Assembly: GCA_050013075.1 (NCBI GenBank)
Contig: JBEKFZ010000029.1
Location: forward strand, 1-45,534
Length of the DNA stretch: 45,534 nucleotides
Direction of reading: 5' to 3'
From: JBEKIK01 sp050013075
GTDB lineage: Bacteria > Planctomycetota > Planctomycetia > Pirellulales > Thermoguttaceae
Below are positions 8,378 to 16,307 of this stretch, in pieces; the first letter of the stretch is position 1; every line of letters starts with the position of its first letter. Under the pieces are notes generated by a model, which was not told where the DNA came from, ran no database searches, and saw only the letters and a list, made by a program, of their open reading frames with translations. The position numbers and the translations under genes are program-made.

Positions 8378-8500
8378 GGAACGCTGATTCTCGCTAATCG
8401 GCACTAATAAAAGCAAATACTGAAGAGCAGCGAAGATTAGTGTTCTTCCATTGTTTTGCACCCCTTTTACATAGATAGTTTTGCATCGATTTCGGGCAGG
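8378..8500. repeat. AACACTAATC / GATTAGTGTTC dispersed repeat, copy 2
   Basis: It carries the same ordered blocks as copy 1 at 244-395: GGAACGCTGATTC, CACTAAT, AGCGAAGATTAGTGTTC and a TTTTGCATCGATTT segment. Confidence 0.55.
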
Positions 8501-8703
8501 TTACTTCACAAGGCTAAAGTGTTTCCAAAATGCAAATTGCAAATTGAACAACAGGACGAAGCATTGGCCCGTTGGGCCGGCAGGTGATTAGTTGGCATTC
8601 CGACAACCCTGGCCGAGAGATTGATGCCGCTTAGATGAGTTTACACGATTGGATGTGCAAAGCCCAAATTTTACATGTAGAGGATTGCGCCTTAACTCCC
8701 TTA

Positions 8704-8750
8704 CCGCTCTCCCAAGAGAAGAGGCAATTTCTCTTTAAACGGGAGAGCGG
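8704..8750. repeat. Long hairpin CCGCTCTCCC / GGGAGAGCGG
   Basis: Arms CCGCTCTCCC (8704-8713) and GGGAGAGCGG (8741-8750) enclose a second pair AAGAGAA (8714-8720) / TTCTCTT (8729-8735). The stem is about 17 bp with a small bulge. Confidence 0.75.
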
Positions 8751-8800
8751 CGAGAGCTTCCACGAAAGGATTTCCTTTTTAAGCCGTGTAATTAGGCTTA

Positions 8801-8891
8801 AACTAAGGGACTCTAACAATACTCCCCTCGCCCGCTTGCGGGAGAGGGGCCGGGGGTGAGGGCGGCTGGGTATTGTTAGAGATCCTTAATT
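8801..8891. repeat. 91-base element with 21-base inverted ends
   Basis: CTCTAACAATA (8811-8821) and TATTGTTAGAG (8871-8881) are perfect inverted copies, and the match extends outwards imperfectly to 8801 and 8891. The core is a CCTCTCCC-type element (8821-8863). It has the look of a small non-autonomous element, but no target-site duplication is visible. Confidence 0.6.
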
Positions 8892-8977
8892 GTTGTCCGA
8901 CTTTCTTGTGGCGGCAGTTGAACTGATATCTCAAAGTGCTGATTTTTCATAGGACGTCAGCGTAGTATTATTTTTCT

Positions 8978-10789
8978 TCATTGGTTTTTCCCGGTATCAG
9001 AGTCTTTGTCAGGGCTGCTTACGACTTTGCTCAAAATCAGGTCTTTGGATTCGGCTGGCCGGTTCATCGTGTTTTCGGGGTCTATTACCACGAAGATTTC
9101 CTTATCCTTATCTTCTAATTCCAAGACATCCGAGCTTTCATTCCAAACGTCTTTGGGCAAGATCGGTCCGGCGGAGTGCGCGGGAGGAAGCAGTCGGCCG
9201 TCTTTTTTAGGATCGCCTGCGTAAAACAAGACCGGGAGTTTGGGGCTGGGGGCATTGCCCTGGTTGCGAATCGATACTATGGCTTGCACGAGTCCGCGAG
9301 GCAAAGGCTTGATTGTCAGCCCTTGTTTATCGAAGACGACATCCGCCGCCTGCGCGGACTTGGCCGAAGCGTCTTTTTTATCATCCTTGGCTTTTTTGAG
9401 GGTTTCGTTATCAAAAAGTGTCACGTATAGCACGACCACCTTATAGTTCTGGAAAAACAGCCTGACGGTTTTGTCGGGCCGGGCATAGTAGCAATTGCCT
9501 TTTACGCCGTCGTTATCCTTGTGCAGCACGCCCTCGGTAAAGTCATTTTTTTTGCCCACTATGGTTTCCGTGGGCTGGCCGATAAGCTGCAAAACCTCAT
9601 CGAGCGTGGAACCCAGGCGAAGATTATGATAGGTGAAGCCCGGCGCGGACTCGCAGCGCAGTTCCATGATTTTTCCGTCCCTGATCCACACGAAGACGCC
9701 CCTGGGATACATCATGCAATAGTCGCTGGGCAAGTTATCTTTTGTAAAAGACTCATTGCCCCAGAGGTATTTTCTCGGCTCGCCAAGAATACGCATTACA
9801 TCTTCGGCAGTGGTTCCTTTTTTGCCGAGTTGATCAATCTTGGCGTCGATGTCCGGCGGTAGTATGTACAGCGCCGAGACTTTATTATTCCAGAAGAAAA
9901 ATCTGACATTCTGATCCGGCCGGCTGTAATAGCCGCTGCCTTTTTTGCCGTCGGTATCCTTGTATAGCACGCCTTCGATGAAATCCAATTTTTTTCCTGT
10001 AATCGTATCCGAAGGTTCGCCGACGACTTTTAAGACGTCGTCAAGCGAAGAGCCGAGGCGAATTTTGTCGCGATAAGAGCAGCCCGGCCCAGGTTGTTCG
10101 CTTCGCACCTCGACCAGACCCGTTTCTTTCATCCACACGCTAATACCTTTTGGATAGCGCATGATATAGTTGTCGGGGAGGTCGTCTTTTTTGAAGGTCT
10201 CGTTGCCCCAGACATATCGTTTGGGTTCTCCGAAGGCGCGAATTACTTCATTTGCCGAGGTCCAGCCTTTGGTGAATTGGGCGATTTTGGCTTCGATGCC
10301 ATCCAAAGAAAATGTAACCGCAGCATTTTCCTTGGCCGTTTTGAGATTTTCACTCTCATCACCTGTAATGTAAAGCGCGCCTACTTTATAATCTTTAAAG
10401 AACAATCTGACATTTTTGTCGGGTCGTGCATAATAGCAGTAGCCTGTTTTTCCGTCGATGTCCTTGTAAAGCACATCTGGAAGGAAATCTAACGGCTCGC
10501 TTGTGAGTGTCTTGGAAGGTTGGCCGAGAGCTTGCAGCACCTCGTCTAGCGTGGAACCGAGGTGAATTATGCCGCGATAACTGAATCCCGGACCGCCAGG
10601 CTCCTCGCTTCGTAGTTCCTTCACATTTCCGCCGCTGATCAATAAATGAATGCCTTTGGGATACACAACAACATAGGTTTTGGGCAAGTTTTCTTTTTTA
10701 AAGGTTGTATCGCCCCAGAGGTATGATTCCGGTTCGCCCAGAACGCGAATTACATCTTCTAGCGTCGTGCCGTCTTTGCTGAGCTGCAT
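8978..10789 (-). CDS. Triple-repeat sensor-like protein (probable kinase ectodomain)
   Basis: The 603 residues contain three tandem units of about 145 residues (about 1-142, 164-310 and 313-456). Each unit holds an EDVIRVLGEP-like helix, a LWG.. segment, YPKG, then LGSTLDEVLQ.LGQP, LYKD.DG and YYARPD..VRLFF. The helices ending in GEP/GQP resemble the helix-pair pattern of SmpA/OmlA (BamE)-like modules; this is a resemblance, not a firm assignment. A beta-rich C-terminal part follows (456-603). There is no signal peptide. ATG 10789 lies inside the first unit: the DIDAKI that opens units 2 and 3 is also found before this ATG, in frame. The 13 codons upstream lead in the same frame to the TAA of the kinase gene. 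The natural reading is one receptor kinase split by a stop. Confidence 0.8.
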   Translation of the reverse strand: MQLSKDGTTLEDVIRVLGEPESYLWGDTTFKKENLPKTYVVVYPKGIHLLISGGNVKELRSEEPGGPGFSYRGIIHLGSTLDEVLQALGQPSKTLTSEPLDFLPDVLYKDIDGKTGYCYYARPDKNVRLFFKDYKVGALYITGDESENLKTAKENAAVTFSLDGIEAKIAQFTKGWTSANEVIRAFGEPKRYVWGNETFKKDDLPDNYIMRYPKGISVWMKETGLVEVRSEQPGPGCSYRDKIRLGSSLDDVLKVVGEPSDTITGKKLDFIEGVLYKDTDGKKGSGYYSRPDQNVRFFFWNNKVSALYILPPDIDAKIDQLGKKGTTAEDVMRILGEPRKYLWGNESFTKDNLPSDYCMMYPRGVFVWIRDGKIMELRCESAPGFTYHNLRLGSTLDEVLQLIGQPTETIVGKKNDFTEGVLHKDNDGVKGNCYYARPDKTVRLFFQNYKVVVLYVTLFDNETLKKAKDDKKDASAKSAQAADVVFDKQGLTIKPLPRGLVQAIVSIRNQGNAPSPKLPVLFYAGDPKKDGRLLPPAHSAGPILPKDVWNESSDVLELEDKDKEIFVVIDPENTMNRPAESKDLILSKVVSSPDKDSDTGKNQ

Positions 10790-10828
10790 GATCTTCGCGT
10801 CTATGTCATTTAAGATAAATTTCGGTAA

Positions 10829-12328
10829 TTATTTATCAGGGTGCGATCTGCTGGAAGAGACGTTTTCAGCCAGTTTGACATCCACTTGGCCGTTTTCCGA
10901 AATAGTAACATTGCTTCCGTCGGGTATGTTGATTTCGGTGGTTTTACCGTCTCTTTCGACCCGAAGCAATATGCCTAAAGCCCAGCCCATGCCGCCTAGA
11001 AACAGCAGGCCGATGAGTGCAGTCCATATAATGCGGCGACCTCGGCCGGAGGCCGTCGCAACGACGGTTGGCGCGGGGTAGGACGATTTGCGATGCAAAG
11101 CGCTGTTGTAGGAGGACTCGCCCGGAGCAGGGTTTTGCGACGTTGCCCGGGCCAGAAGGGCGGGAAGATCGGCGCTGCCGGTAAACCCAGCCAGTGCCGC
11201 TGCCGCTTCCGCCGGACTGGCAAAGCGATCCGCCGGCTCCTTGGCCATCATGCGGTCCAGCACGGCCGCCAATTCCGCGGGTACTTGTGGATTGAACCGG
11301 CGGATCGGAGGTGCCGACTGGCCGGCATGGGCCGCCATTTTTTCCACCGGCCCTTTAAACTCCGGACCGCTAAACGGAGCGCGGCCGGAGAGCAACTTGT
11401 AAAGCGTACAACCCAGGCTGTAAATGTCGGCGCGGATGTCCACGTTTCGGCTGTTGGATATCTGCTCGGGCGCCATGTAATCGGCCGTGCCCATGGCCTG
11501 ATCCGTGCCGGTCATTTCTCCGGCCGCGGCATGGACCGTGCCGGTTGTTTCTTCGTCCAAGGGCTGGTCCAAGTGGAACCGGGCCAGACCGAGATCCAAA
11601 ATCTTGATCTCGCCCTGAGGAGTCAACATCAGGTTCGACGGTTTTATATCGCGGTGAACCAGTCCGTGCTTGTGAACGTATTGCAGTCCGAGCGCCGCCT
11701 GGCGAGCCGACTCGCAGGCGTCCGCCGCCGACATCGGCCCAGTGCGGCGGACGATCTCCGCCAGATCGAGCCCATCGATGTATTCCATCACAAGCATGGG
11801 CATGCCTTCGATCTCGCGGGCATCGTGGGCGCGGACGATATGGGGATTATCCAGACAGCCGACGGCTTTCATCTCGCGTTCGAACCGGGCAATTGCACGA
11901 TGATCGTTTGCCCGGCCCAGGGTGAGCACCTTTAGGGCTACTACCCGATCGAGTTTGGTGTGCAAGGCCTTGTAAACCGTACCCATGCCGCCGCATCCCA
12001 GTTCCTCCAAGAGTTGATACTCCCCAAAGACCTTTCCGATTACAGACTGACTTGATCGGCCCTGGGGAGAATAAGACCCGTCCAATACCGCGCGAGCCCG
12101 CGTGACCGCCACGCGACACTGGGATTCATCCAAAATTGGATCCGAATCGGCAGGCCGGCGCAACTGGGCCACAAACGTGTCGTCGGCGTCGTCGAGGGTA
12201 ACCAACCCTGTCTGGCACTGCGGACATGAATCGAGATGCTCCGCCACGGCCTCGGAAACTTCTTCGGAAAGACAACCCGCTGCGTAGGCAAGCAACTCAT
12301 CATGGCTGGGACAGATTGTGGTAGGCAT
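10829..12328 (-). CDS. Zinc-finger Ser/Thr protein kinase with one membrane helix
   Basis: This 499-residue protein begins with an anti-sigma-like zinc finger (H31, C35, C38 in EHLDSCPQC). A complete Hanks-type kinase follows: GCGGMG glycine loop (111-116), Lys133 in VALKVL, HRDIKPSN (225-232), DLG (245-247) and APEQ (286-289). A membrane helix lies at about 433-455, and the tail IPDGSNVTISENGQV is the short linker typical of planctomycete receptor kinases. AGGAG lies nine bases before ATG 12328. The gene lies just downstream of an ECF sigma gene, the usual arrangement for this kinase group. It ends PDK-TAA, and the next codons continue in the same frame into the repeat protein. Kinase function looks intact; its extracellular part would be lost unless the stop is read through. 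Confidence 0.92.
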   Translation of the reverse strand: MPTTICPSHDELLAYAAGCLSEEVSEAVAEHLDSCPQCQTGLVTLDDADDTFVAQLRRPADSDPILDESQCRVAVTRARAVLDGSYSPQGRSSQSVIGKVFGEYQLLEELGCGGMGTVYKALHTKLDRVVALKVLTLGRANDHRAIARFEREMKAVGCLDNPHIVRAHDAREIEGMPMLVMEYIDGLDLAEIVRRTGPMSAADACESARQAALGLQYVHKHGLVHRDIKPSNLMLTPQGEIKILDLGLARFHLDQPLDEETTGTVHAAAGEMTGTDQAMGTADYMAPEQISNSRNVDIRADIYSLGCTLYKLLSGRAPFSGPEFKGPVEKMAAHAGQSAPPIRRFNPQVPAELAAVLDRMMAKEPADRFASPAEAAAALAGFTGSADLPALLARATSQNPAPGESSYNSALHRKSSYPAPTVVATASGRGRRIIWTALIGLLFLGGMGWALGILLRVERDGKTTEINIPDGSNVTISENGQVDVKLAENVSSSRSHPDK

Positions 12329-12501
12329 TTTCTCGGCTCCTATAAATGGATCGGGCTCTTATTTGACAAAATCGTACGAGCAGAACGATCACAAGACCCT
12401 GCGGTCGATCGCTGCTTCACTATTAGATATAACGATCGTGATTTAACACGATTTTGGCGAATCGCCGTAAGATGCGAATGGATCAGGAGTTATGATATCT
12501 C

Positions 12502-13125
12502 CTATTCCAGCAGGCCGTCGAGTTCCTGGCACAATCGGCGCAACACCCGCGACTTGGCCTGATAAACGGCCTGAATGCTCATCTGAAGATCGAGGGCGAT
12601 CCGGGCCGGCGGCTGACCTTCGATCGTCGCTCGCCGAAATGCCTCCCAGGTCTGGTGCTCGAACTCCGCACGCACAAGTTATAACCCAATTGGCACGATC
12701 AGGCTGTTTACCTCCCGGGGATCGCTGGTCTCAATTGGTTCGGGCTCCTCGGGCACTTGAAGGATTCGCTCTTGGGCGCCGGTGCCTCCCTGGGCCGCCG
12801 GTCGGCCGCGGCGAGAGCGAAAAAAATCTCGAATTGCGTTTCGCGTGACGGTTCTTAACCAGGCGGCGAAACTGTCGCCGGCCCGATCTCGGCGAAAACC
12901 GCCAATGTGCCGGGCGACTGCCACGAAAACCTCCTGCACCAGATCCGGCGCATCGTCCCGGGCCACGCCGGACTGCCGACACCACCGGTAAACCACCGGG
13001 CCATACAGGTCGGCCAGCCGCGTCCACGCCTCGGGCTGGTGCGATTTGATCCGCTCCAGCAAAGTCGAGGAAATAGAACTGGGGTCTGCCGGAATGTCAC
13101 GGCTTTCTTCGCTTGTGTTGCTCAT
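12502..13125 (-). pseudogene. ECF sigma factor gene with in-frame TAA between regions 2 and 4
   Basis: Codons 1-148 encode sigma region 2: ADLYGPVVYRWCRQ, DDAPDLVQEVFVAVARHI and FAAWLRTVTRNAIRDFFR. A TAA follows at 12679-12681. In exactly the same frame, the next codons give LVRAEFEHQTWEAF and then region 4, with MSIQAVYQAKSRVLRRL, to a TAG at 12502-12504. The complete frame would be 207 residues, a normal length for this sigma group. In relatives the residue before LVRAEFE is, as I recall, usually Glu, so GAA to TAA by one change is likely. Either the gene is inactivated, the stop is read through, or there is a sequence error. It sits upstream of the zinc-finger kinase, which has a similar TAA problem. 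Confidence 0.8.
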
Positions 13126-13260
13126 GCTTGTGTTAGCCTAGGCAGGTGCATCAAGTAGCTCGGATTATAGGATTGTAACATGAGTAGGAGTGCTAAGAAA
13201 AGGCAAATACCGCGAATCCGGATTATTCATAGCCTAGAATTTTTAACGCAGAGTGCGAAA

Positions 13261-13326
13261 CACCAGCCCGAAGCGCAAGCAAGGGGTAAACTGTTTTCCA
13301 TCCCTCGCTTGCGCTTCGGGCTAGTG
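13261..13326. repeat. Inverted repeat with 25-base arms (AGCCCGAAGCGCAAGC)
   Basis: Left arm 13261-13285 and right arm 13302-13326 match over 25 positions with two mismatches, both of which can form G-U pairs in RNA. The core is AGCCCGAAGCGCAAGC. Looser complementarity continues outside (CGAATCCGG and CCGGGCTAATCCG). Confidence 0.85.
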
Positions 13327-13503
13327 TAAATTCATGAATCATCCGGGCTAATCCGAATTTTTTGCCAAGGTATGCCGTTGCTGGCCCAAAGGCAATCAGG
13401 GCAAAGAGGTTCTGAAAAGCATTGCTCCTGTGGAGCAATGACACACTGTTGATGACAAGATCCAGATGGTGAGAAATGCAGGCAAAGACGCTCGCACTCT
13501 ACT

Positions 13504-13627
13504 ATTGAGTGTCAGAAAACTAATGTCACACACAATAGCCGGCGGCTAACAGCCGCTGGCGGGTATTCGCTTATATTCCGGCGGTCGTTGACCGCCGGCT
13601 AGCGACATTATCAATCTGAGACCCAAT
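13504..13627. repeat. 124-base terminal-inverted-repeat element, copy 1
   Basis: It begins ATTGAGTGTCAGAAAA and ends CTGAGACCCAAT, which is nearly complementary. ATGTC and GACAT form inner arms. The centre is a different hairpin, GCCGGCGGC / GCCGCTGGC and CCGGCGGTC / GACCGCCGG. An element with the same ends and exactly the same length lies at 39498-39621. Confidence 0.8.
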
Positions 13628-13631
13628 AAAT

Positions 13632-14585
13632 TCAGCGTTGGATGGAATCGTCGTCTTTGCGGGCGACGTTCTTCATTTCGCTGATTCGGCGCAAGAGCAC
13701 GGAGGAGGGTTTTTCGGAAATTTTTTCGGCCAGTTGGGCGAACTGGTCGCGGACGTCGGGCTGGACGTTGTTTAGTTTGGCGGCCAGGCGCTGGATGCTG
13801 CGGGAGTTTTGTTCGACGTTTCGGGAAAGGCTTCCCACAAAGGCCACGGTCTGGATGAAATTGTTGTCGGCGGTAACGCCCAGCAGGGGATGCAGGGCCT
13901 TGGCCACCAGTTCGACCGCGCTGGGTTCGACGGAGATGAATGCGTCCAGGCGGCTGGTGACGTAATACCGGCCGTCGGTCTCGCGGATGTAGCCTGATTT
14001 CAAGCAGAACACCCCGGCGCCTCTGACCTGGCGTCCGAAGGTCGCGGCCTCGTATACGCCTTCGGCGTAGATCAGGTGCGTGTCGTGACCGCGGTATAGA
14101 TATTCCAGATCGGCCGTGACGCCGGAATCTTCCTTCAGGCGAAATTTTTCGGGCCCGGTCTGCTTAAGCTGCAATTGGCTGATCTTCAGCGTGTTCCAGA
14201 TGTTGATCACCACGTCCGGGTGGCGGACTAGAAACAGATACAAGTCCGGATCGCAATCGACCACACGGACCGGGAGGCGGCGGAAAATGGTGACGTTTGC
14301 CAGCACTGCATGCACTTTGGCCCGGTCTTGGGCGTCGAGTTTGTCCACCGGCAGCGACTGGATTGCGCTTTGCCGGACCGATTCGCCGCTATGGCCTTGG
14401 AAAAAATCGGGACGGATCGTCTTCGATGTTTCGGTCTGGGCTTGTACAACGCCAAAAGAGCAGAAGCATACCGCCAAAGCGACGATGGAACACTGGCGAA
14501 ATGCCAGTGCCACCCGGCGACGAAACACCAGTGCCACCCAGTAAATTACCGCTGAAACAGGCGCGGACACGGCCCGTTTAATCAT
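13632..14585 (-). CDS. Secreted protein of unknown function
   Basis: The start chosen is ATG 14585, with GGGGGGA seven bases upstream; a TTG 36 bases earlier lacks a site. The first 50 residues are basic and then hydrophobic (a long signal peptide ending near VVQAQ). The mature part of about 265 residues contains ANVTIFRRLPVRVVDCDPDL, LEYLYRGHDTHLIYAEGVYE and a coiled-coil-like C-terminus. I do not recognise a named domain. The layout, in which a conserved globular part is followed by charged helices, suggests an envelope protein. Its gene is separated from neighbours by hairpin elements and is probably transcribed alone. Confidence 0.75.
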   Translation of the reverse strand: MIKRAVSAPVSAVIYWVALVFRRRVALAFRQCSIVALAVCFCSFGVVQAQTETSKTIRPDFFQGHSGESVRQSAIQSLPVDKLDAQDRAKVHAVLANVTIFRRLPVRVVDCDPDLYLFLVRHPDVVINIWNTLKISQLQLKQTGPEKFRLKEDSGVTADLEYLYRGHDTHLIYAEGVYEAATFGRQVRGAGVFCLKSGYIRETDGRYYVTSRLDAFISVEPSAVELVAKALHPLLGVTADNNFIQTVAFVGSLSRNVEQNSRSIQRLAAKLNNVQPDVRDQFAQLAEKISEKPSSVLLRRISEMKNVARKDDDSIQR

Positions 14586-14924
14586 GCAAAGTCCCCCCTT
14601 TACTATGTTGATACTTCTCAATATTCGGTTCGTAGCGGTCGCTTAGGATAGTTAAATTTTGCAGGGCATGGACTTGCGATTTTGGGTAAAAGGGGAGGGA
14701 AGGGTAAAAAAGAAGGAACGGTGTTTCGGGCGGGTGTTACTGGGTATCGGGTTGAGCGTTCCCACGCAGGAGCATGGGAACGAGAGTATTTGTTTGGGTG
14801 GCAGTTAAACTGCCACCCAAACAGAGGATCGCGTGGGAACGAGATTAAGGCGTGCAACCGACATTGATCTTGTTCACGCCGGACTAAATCCAGACAATGC
14901 CGCCCGATACGGAGGTGAAACGCA
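14586..14924. other. Intergenic stretch with nested hairpins
   Basis: No gene is seen. A GTTCCCACGC / GCATGGGAAC hairpin (14757-14784) is followed by a nearly perfect palindrome TGTTTGGGTGGCAGTT / AACTGCCACCCAAACA (14791-14823) and by a partial GCGTGGGAACGAG (14831-14843). The palindrome core GGCAGTT/AACTGCC resembles hairpin A of the composite elements. Confidence 0.7.
14791..14823. repeat. Perfect palindrome with 16-base arms
   Basis: Arms 14791-14806 and 14808-14823 are exactly complementary around a single central A. The element sits between two TGGGAACGAG sequences. Such a perfect structure could act as a terminator or recombination hotspot. Confidence 0.85.
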
Positions 14925-14984
14925 ATGAATAAGACAAGGCTTCTGGGATGTTCATGGTCAACGGCAGCGCCGGTTTCCTTGTAA
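14925..14984 (+). CDS. 19-residue upstream frame duplicating the next gene's start
   Basis: GGAGG, then ATG at 14925, opens a frame beginning MNKTRLLG and closing at TAA 14982. The segment GAGGTGAAACGCAATGAATAA closely repeats the ribosome site and start of the following gene, 74 bases downstream (ATGAATAA..AAGGCTTCTGG in both). It is either a leader peptide or the remnant of a local duplication. Confidence 0.4.
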   Translation: MNKTRLLGCSWSTAAPVSL

Positions 14985-14998
14985 CGAGGGGAAATGTA

Positions 14999-16270
14999 AT
15001 GAATAAAAAAAGGCTTCTGGCGATTGTCGTTGTGGCGGTAATCGGGGCCGGGGCGGCGTTTTATGCAATCAATGTAATCCGCGCGCAGACTACGGCTGCA
15101 TACTGGAGGCATCAACTTGCCGCCGCGCCGGATGATGAAGTGGAAAACGTGGCCCATGGAATTGCCGAATTGGACGCGGCCGGCATTCCGGTTTTGATCG
15201 AGGCCTTGGGCTCCGAGCGCGAGTGCGTGGCCCAGGCCGCCAAACAAGAGTTGTTCGCCCGACTGGAACAATGGCGAACGCTTTCGGCCGATGAATATGC
15301 CTTGCGTTTGACCGCCTTGGCCGAGGAGTTGGCCGGGCAAGTCGATCACTTTTGTCCGGAGGGGCAAAGAGACGCCGCGGACGTGGCCGGGCGAATGTTG
15401 ATTCGGCCGCTTCAGGGCGGCGGAGTCGAGGCGCACAAATTGCTTGCCGCGAGTGAGAAGATTTTGCGGGTCGGATTAAATGCAAAGGGCGAATCCAAAC
15501 GTATAAAAACAGCCGCCTTTGCCCGTCCGGCGCTATTGGCGGCGGATGATATCAGCAATGCCCTTGAATTACCATGGTCCGAGTCGTCGGAATCGGCTGA
15601 GGAAACGATTAACGACGGCGGATCGGCGGGCAAATCCGTTTTCCCGCCCGAGGGGTCCGACGATGACGAGTCGCCGGCGGCCGATTCCCTGGCAAACCAG
15701 CCGTGGATGTTGGGCCGGCAGGGAAAAAATCAAAAGCGGGCGTCGCGGATTGCGGATAGCGACGAGACGCCTTCGCAATCCGGGCGCAACGTTGCGCTGG
15801 ACGGTCAATCAGCCGGTACGGGCCGAGTCCGCCCGGTGTCGCACGATGCCGCGGGGATTGACGGCCGATTGTCCGCTTTGCTCGCCGCGGAGGACGCCGT
15901 TGAGTTGACAAGGGAATTGAACGCCAAGGACGATACAAAGGCTGAGGCGGCCGAGGCGGAGTTGATCCGCCGGGGATTTACCAAGATGCAACTCGATTTG
16001 GCCCGTAAGTTGTTCGATCCCAATCCGCAGGTGCGCAAGAGATTGGTTCAGGAATTGCCGGGTTTGCAGGGCGTGGACGCCGTGCCCTGGCTCATGGAAC
16101 TTTGTCGTGACGCGGAGACCGAGGTACGATTGACGGCGATCACGTTTTTAGCGACTTCATCCGATCCGGCGGTTTTGGACGAGATAGAGCGGATCGCCGG
16201 GCGGGACAGCGATTCGGGCGTGCGGGGGATAGCCGAGCGCATCGCACGGCAACGCAACGCGCGGCGGTAA
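14999..16270 (+). CDS. Membrane-anchored HEAT-repeat-like protein
   Basis: The start chosen is ATG 14999, because GAGGGG lies about seven bases upstream. The 423-residue product begins with a signal anchor (residues about 5-27: LLAIVVVAVIGAGAAFYAI). An alpha-helical segment follows with GIPVLIEALGSERECVAQAAK, then a low-complexity Asp/Ser/Gly-rich linker (about 200-290). The C-terminal part has two HEAT-like helical repeats: DPNPQVRKRLVQELPGL and DAETEVRLTAITFLATSSDP. HEAT repeats usually hold protein partners. The gene is convergent with the pilO-like gene and separated from it only by a hairpin B at 16287. A role with the secretion cluster is possible but unsupported. Confidence 0.75.
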   Translation: MNKKRLLAIVVVAVIGAGAAFYAINVIRAQTTAAYWRHQLAAAPDDEVENVAHGIAELDAAGIPVLIEALGSERECVAQAAKQELFARLEQWRTLSADEYALRLTALAEELAGQVDHFCPEGQRDAADVAGRMLIRPLQGGGVEAHKLLAASEKILRVGLNAKGESKRIKTAAFARPALLAADDISNALELPWSESSESAEETINDGGSAGKSVFPPEGSDDDESPAADSLANQPWMLGRQGKNQKRASRIADSDETPSQSGRNVALDGQSAGTGRVRPVSHDAAGIDGRLSALLAAEDAVELTRELNAKDDTKAEAAEAELIRRGFTKMQLDLARKLFDPNPQVRKRLVQELPGLQGVDAVPWLMELCRDAETEVRLTAITFLATSSDPAVLDEIERIAGRDSDSGVRGIAERIARQRNARR

Positions 16271-16286
16271 ACGCGGCGCAACGGCG

Positions 16287-16304
16287 AAACCGCAAGCGGT
16301 TTTT
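16287..16304. terminator. Solo hairpin B, likely shared terminator
   Basis: AAACCGC AA GCGGTTT followed by TT lies 16 bases after the HEAT-like gene stop and 3 bases before the stop of the convergent pilO-like gene. A short GC stem with A and T runs on either side could terminate in both directions. It is the same hairpin as in the composite elements. Confidence 0.6.
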
Positions 16305-16307
16305 GCA

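Larger units (their letters stand above)
7937..8977. other. 1-kb gene-free stretch with nested hairpins
   Basis: No gene is supported; the short frames at 8631-8859 lie wholly in inverted repeats. The stretch holds the second AACACTAATC-type repeat (8378-8500), a short GCAAATT heptad pair (8531-8544), a long hairpin (8704-8750) and a 91-base element with 21-base inverted ends (8801-8891). GTACGG-like repeats near 8315-8371 have no steady period. Confidence 0.6.
13126..13631. other. Intergenic stretch with two large hairpin elements
   Basis: No gene is supported. It contains a 25-bp-armed inverted repeat (13261-13326) and a 124-base element with inverted ends (13504-13627). Both lie upstream of the sigma gene and downstream of the secreted protein gene at 13632. 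Confidence 0.65.

Noticed and set aside
11093..11935. Long plus-strand frame opposite the kinase gene
   Set aside because: It is antisense to a kinase with all catalytic motifs, and its translation is Arg/Gly-rich without family features.
10829..12681. Reassigned TAA codon (alternative genetic code)
   Set aside because: Many other genes in the window end with TAA at the expected place and none shows TAA inside conserved domains except the sigma and kinase loci.
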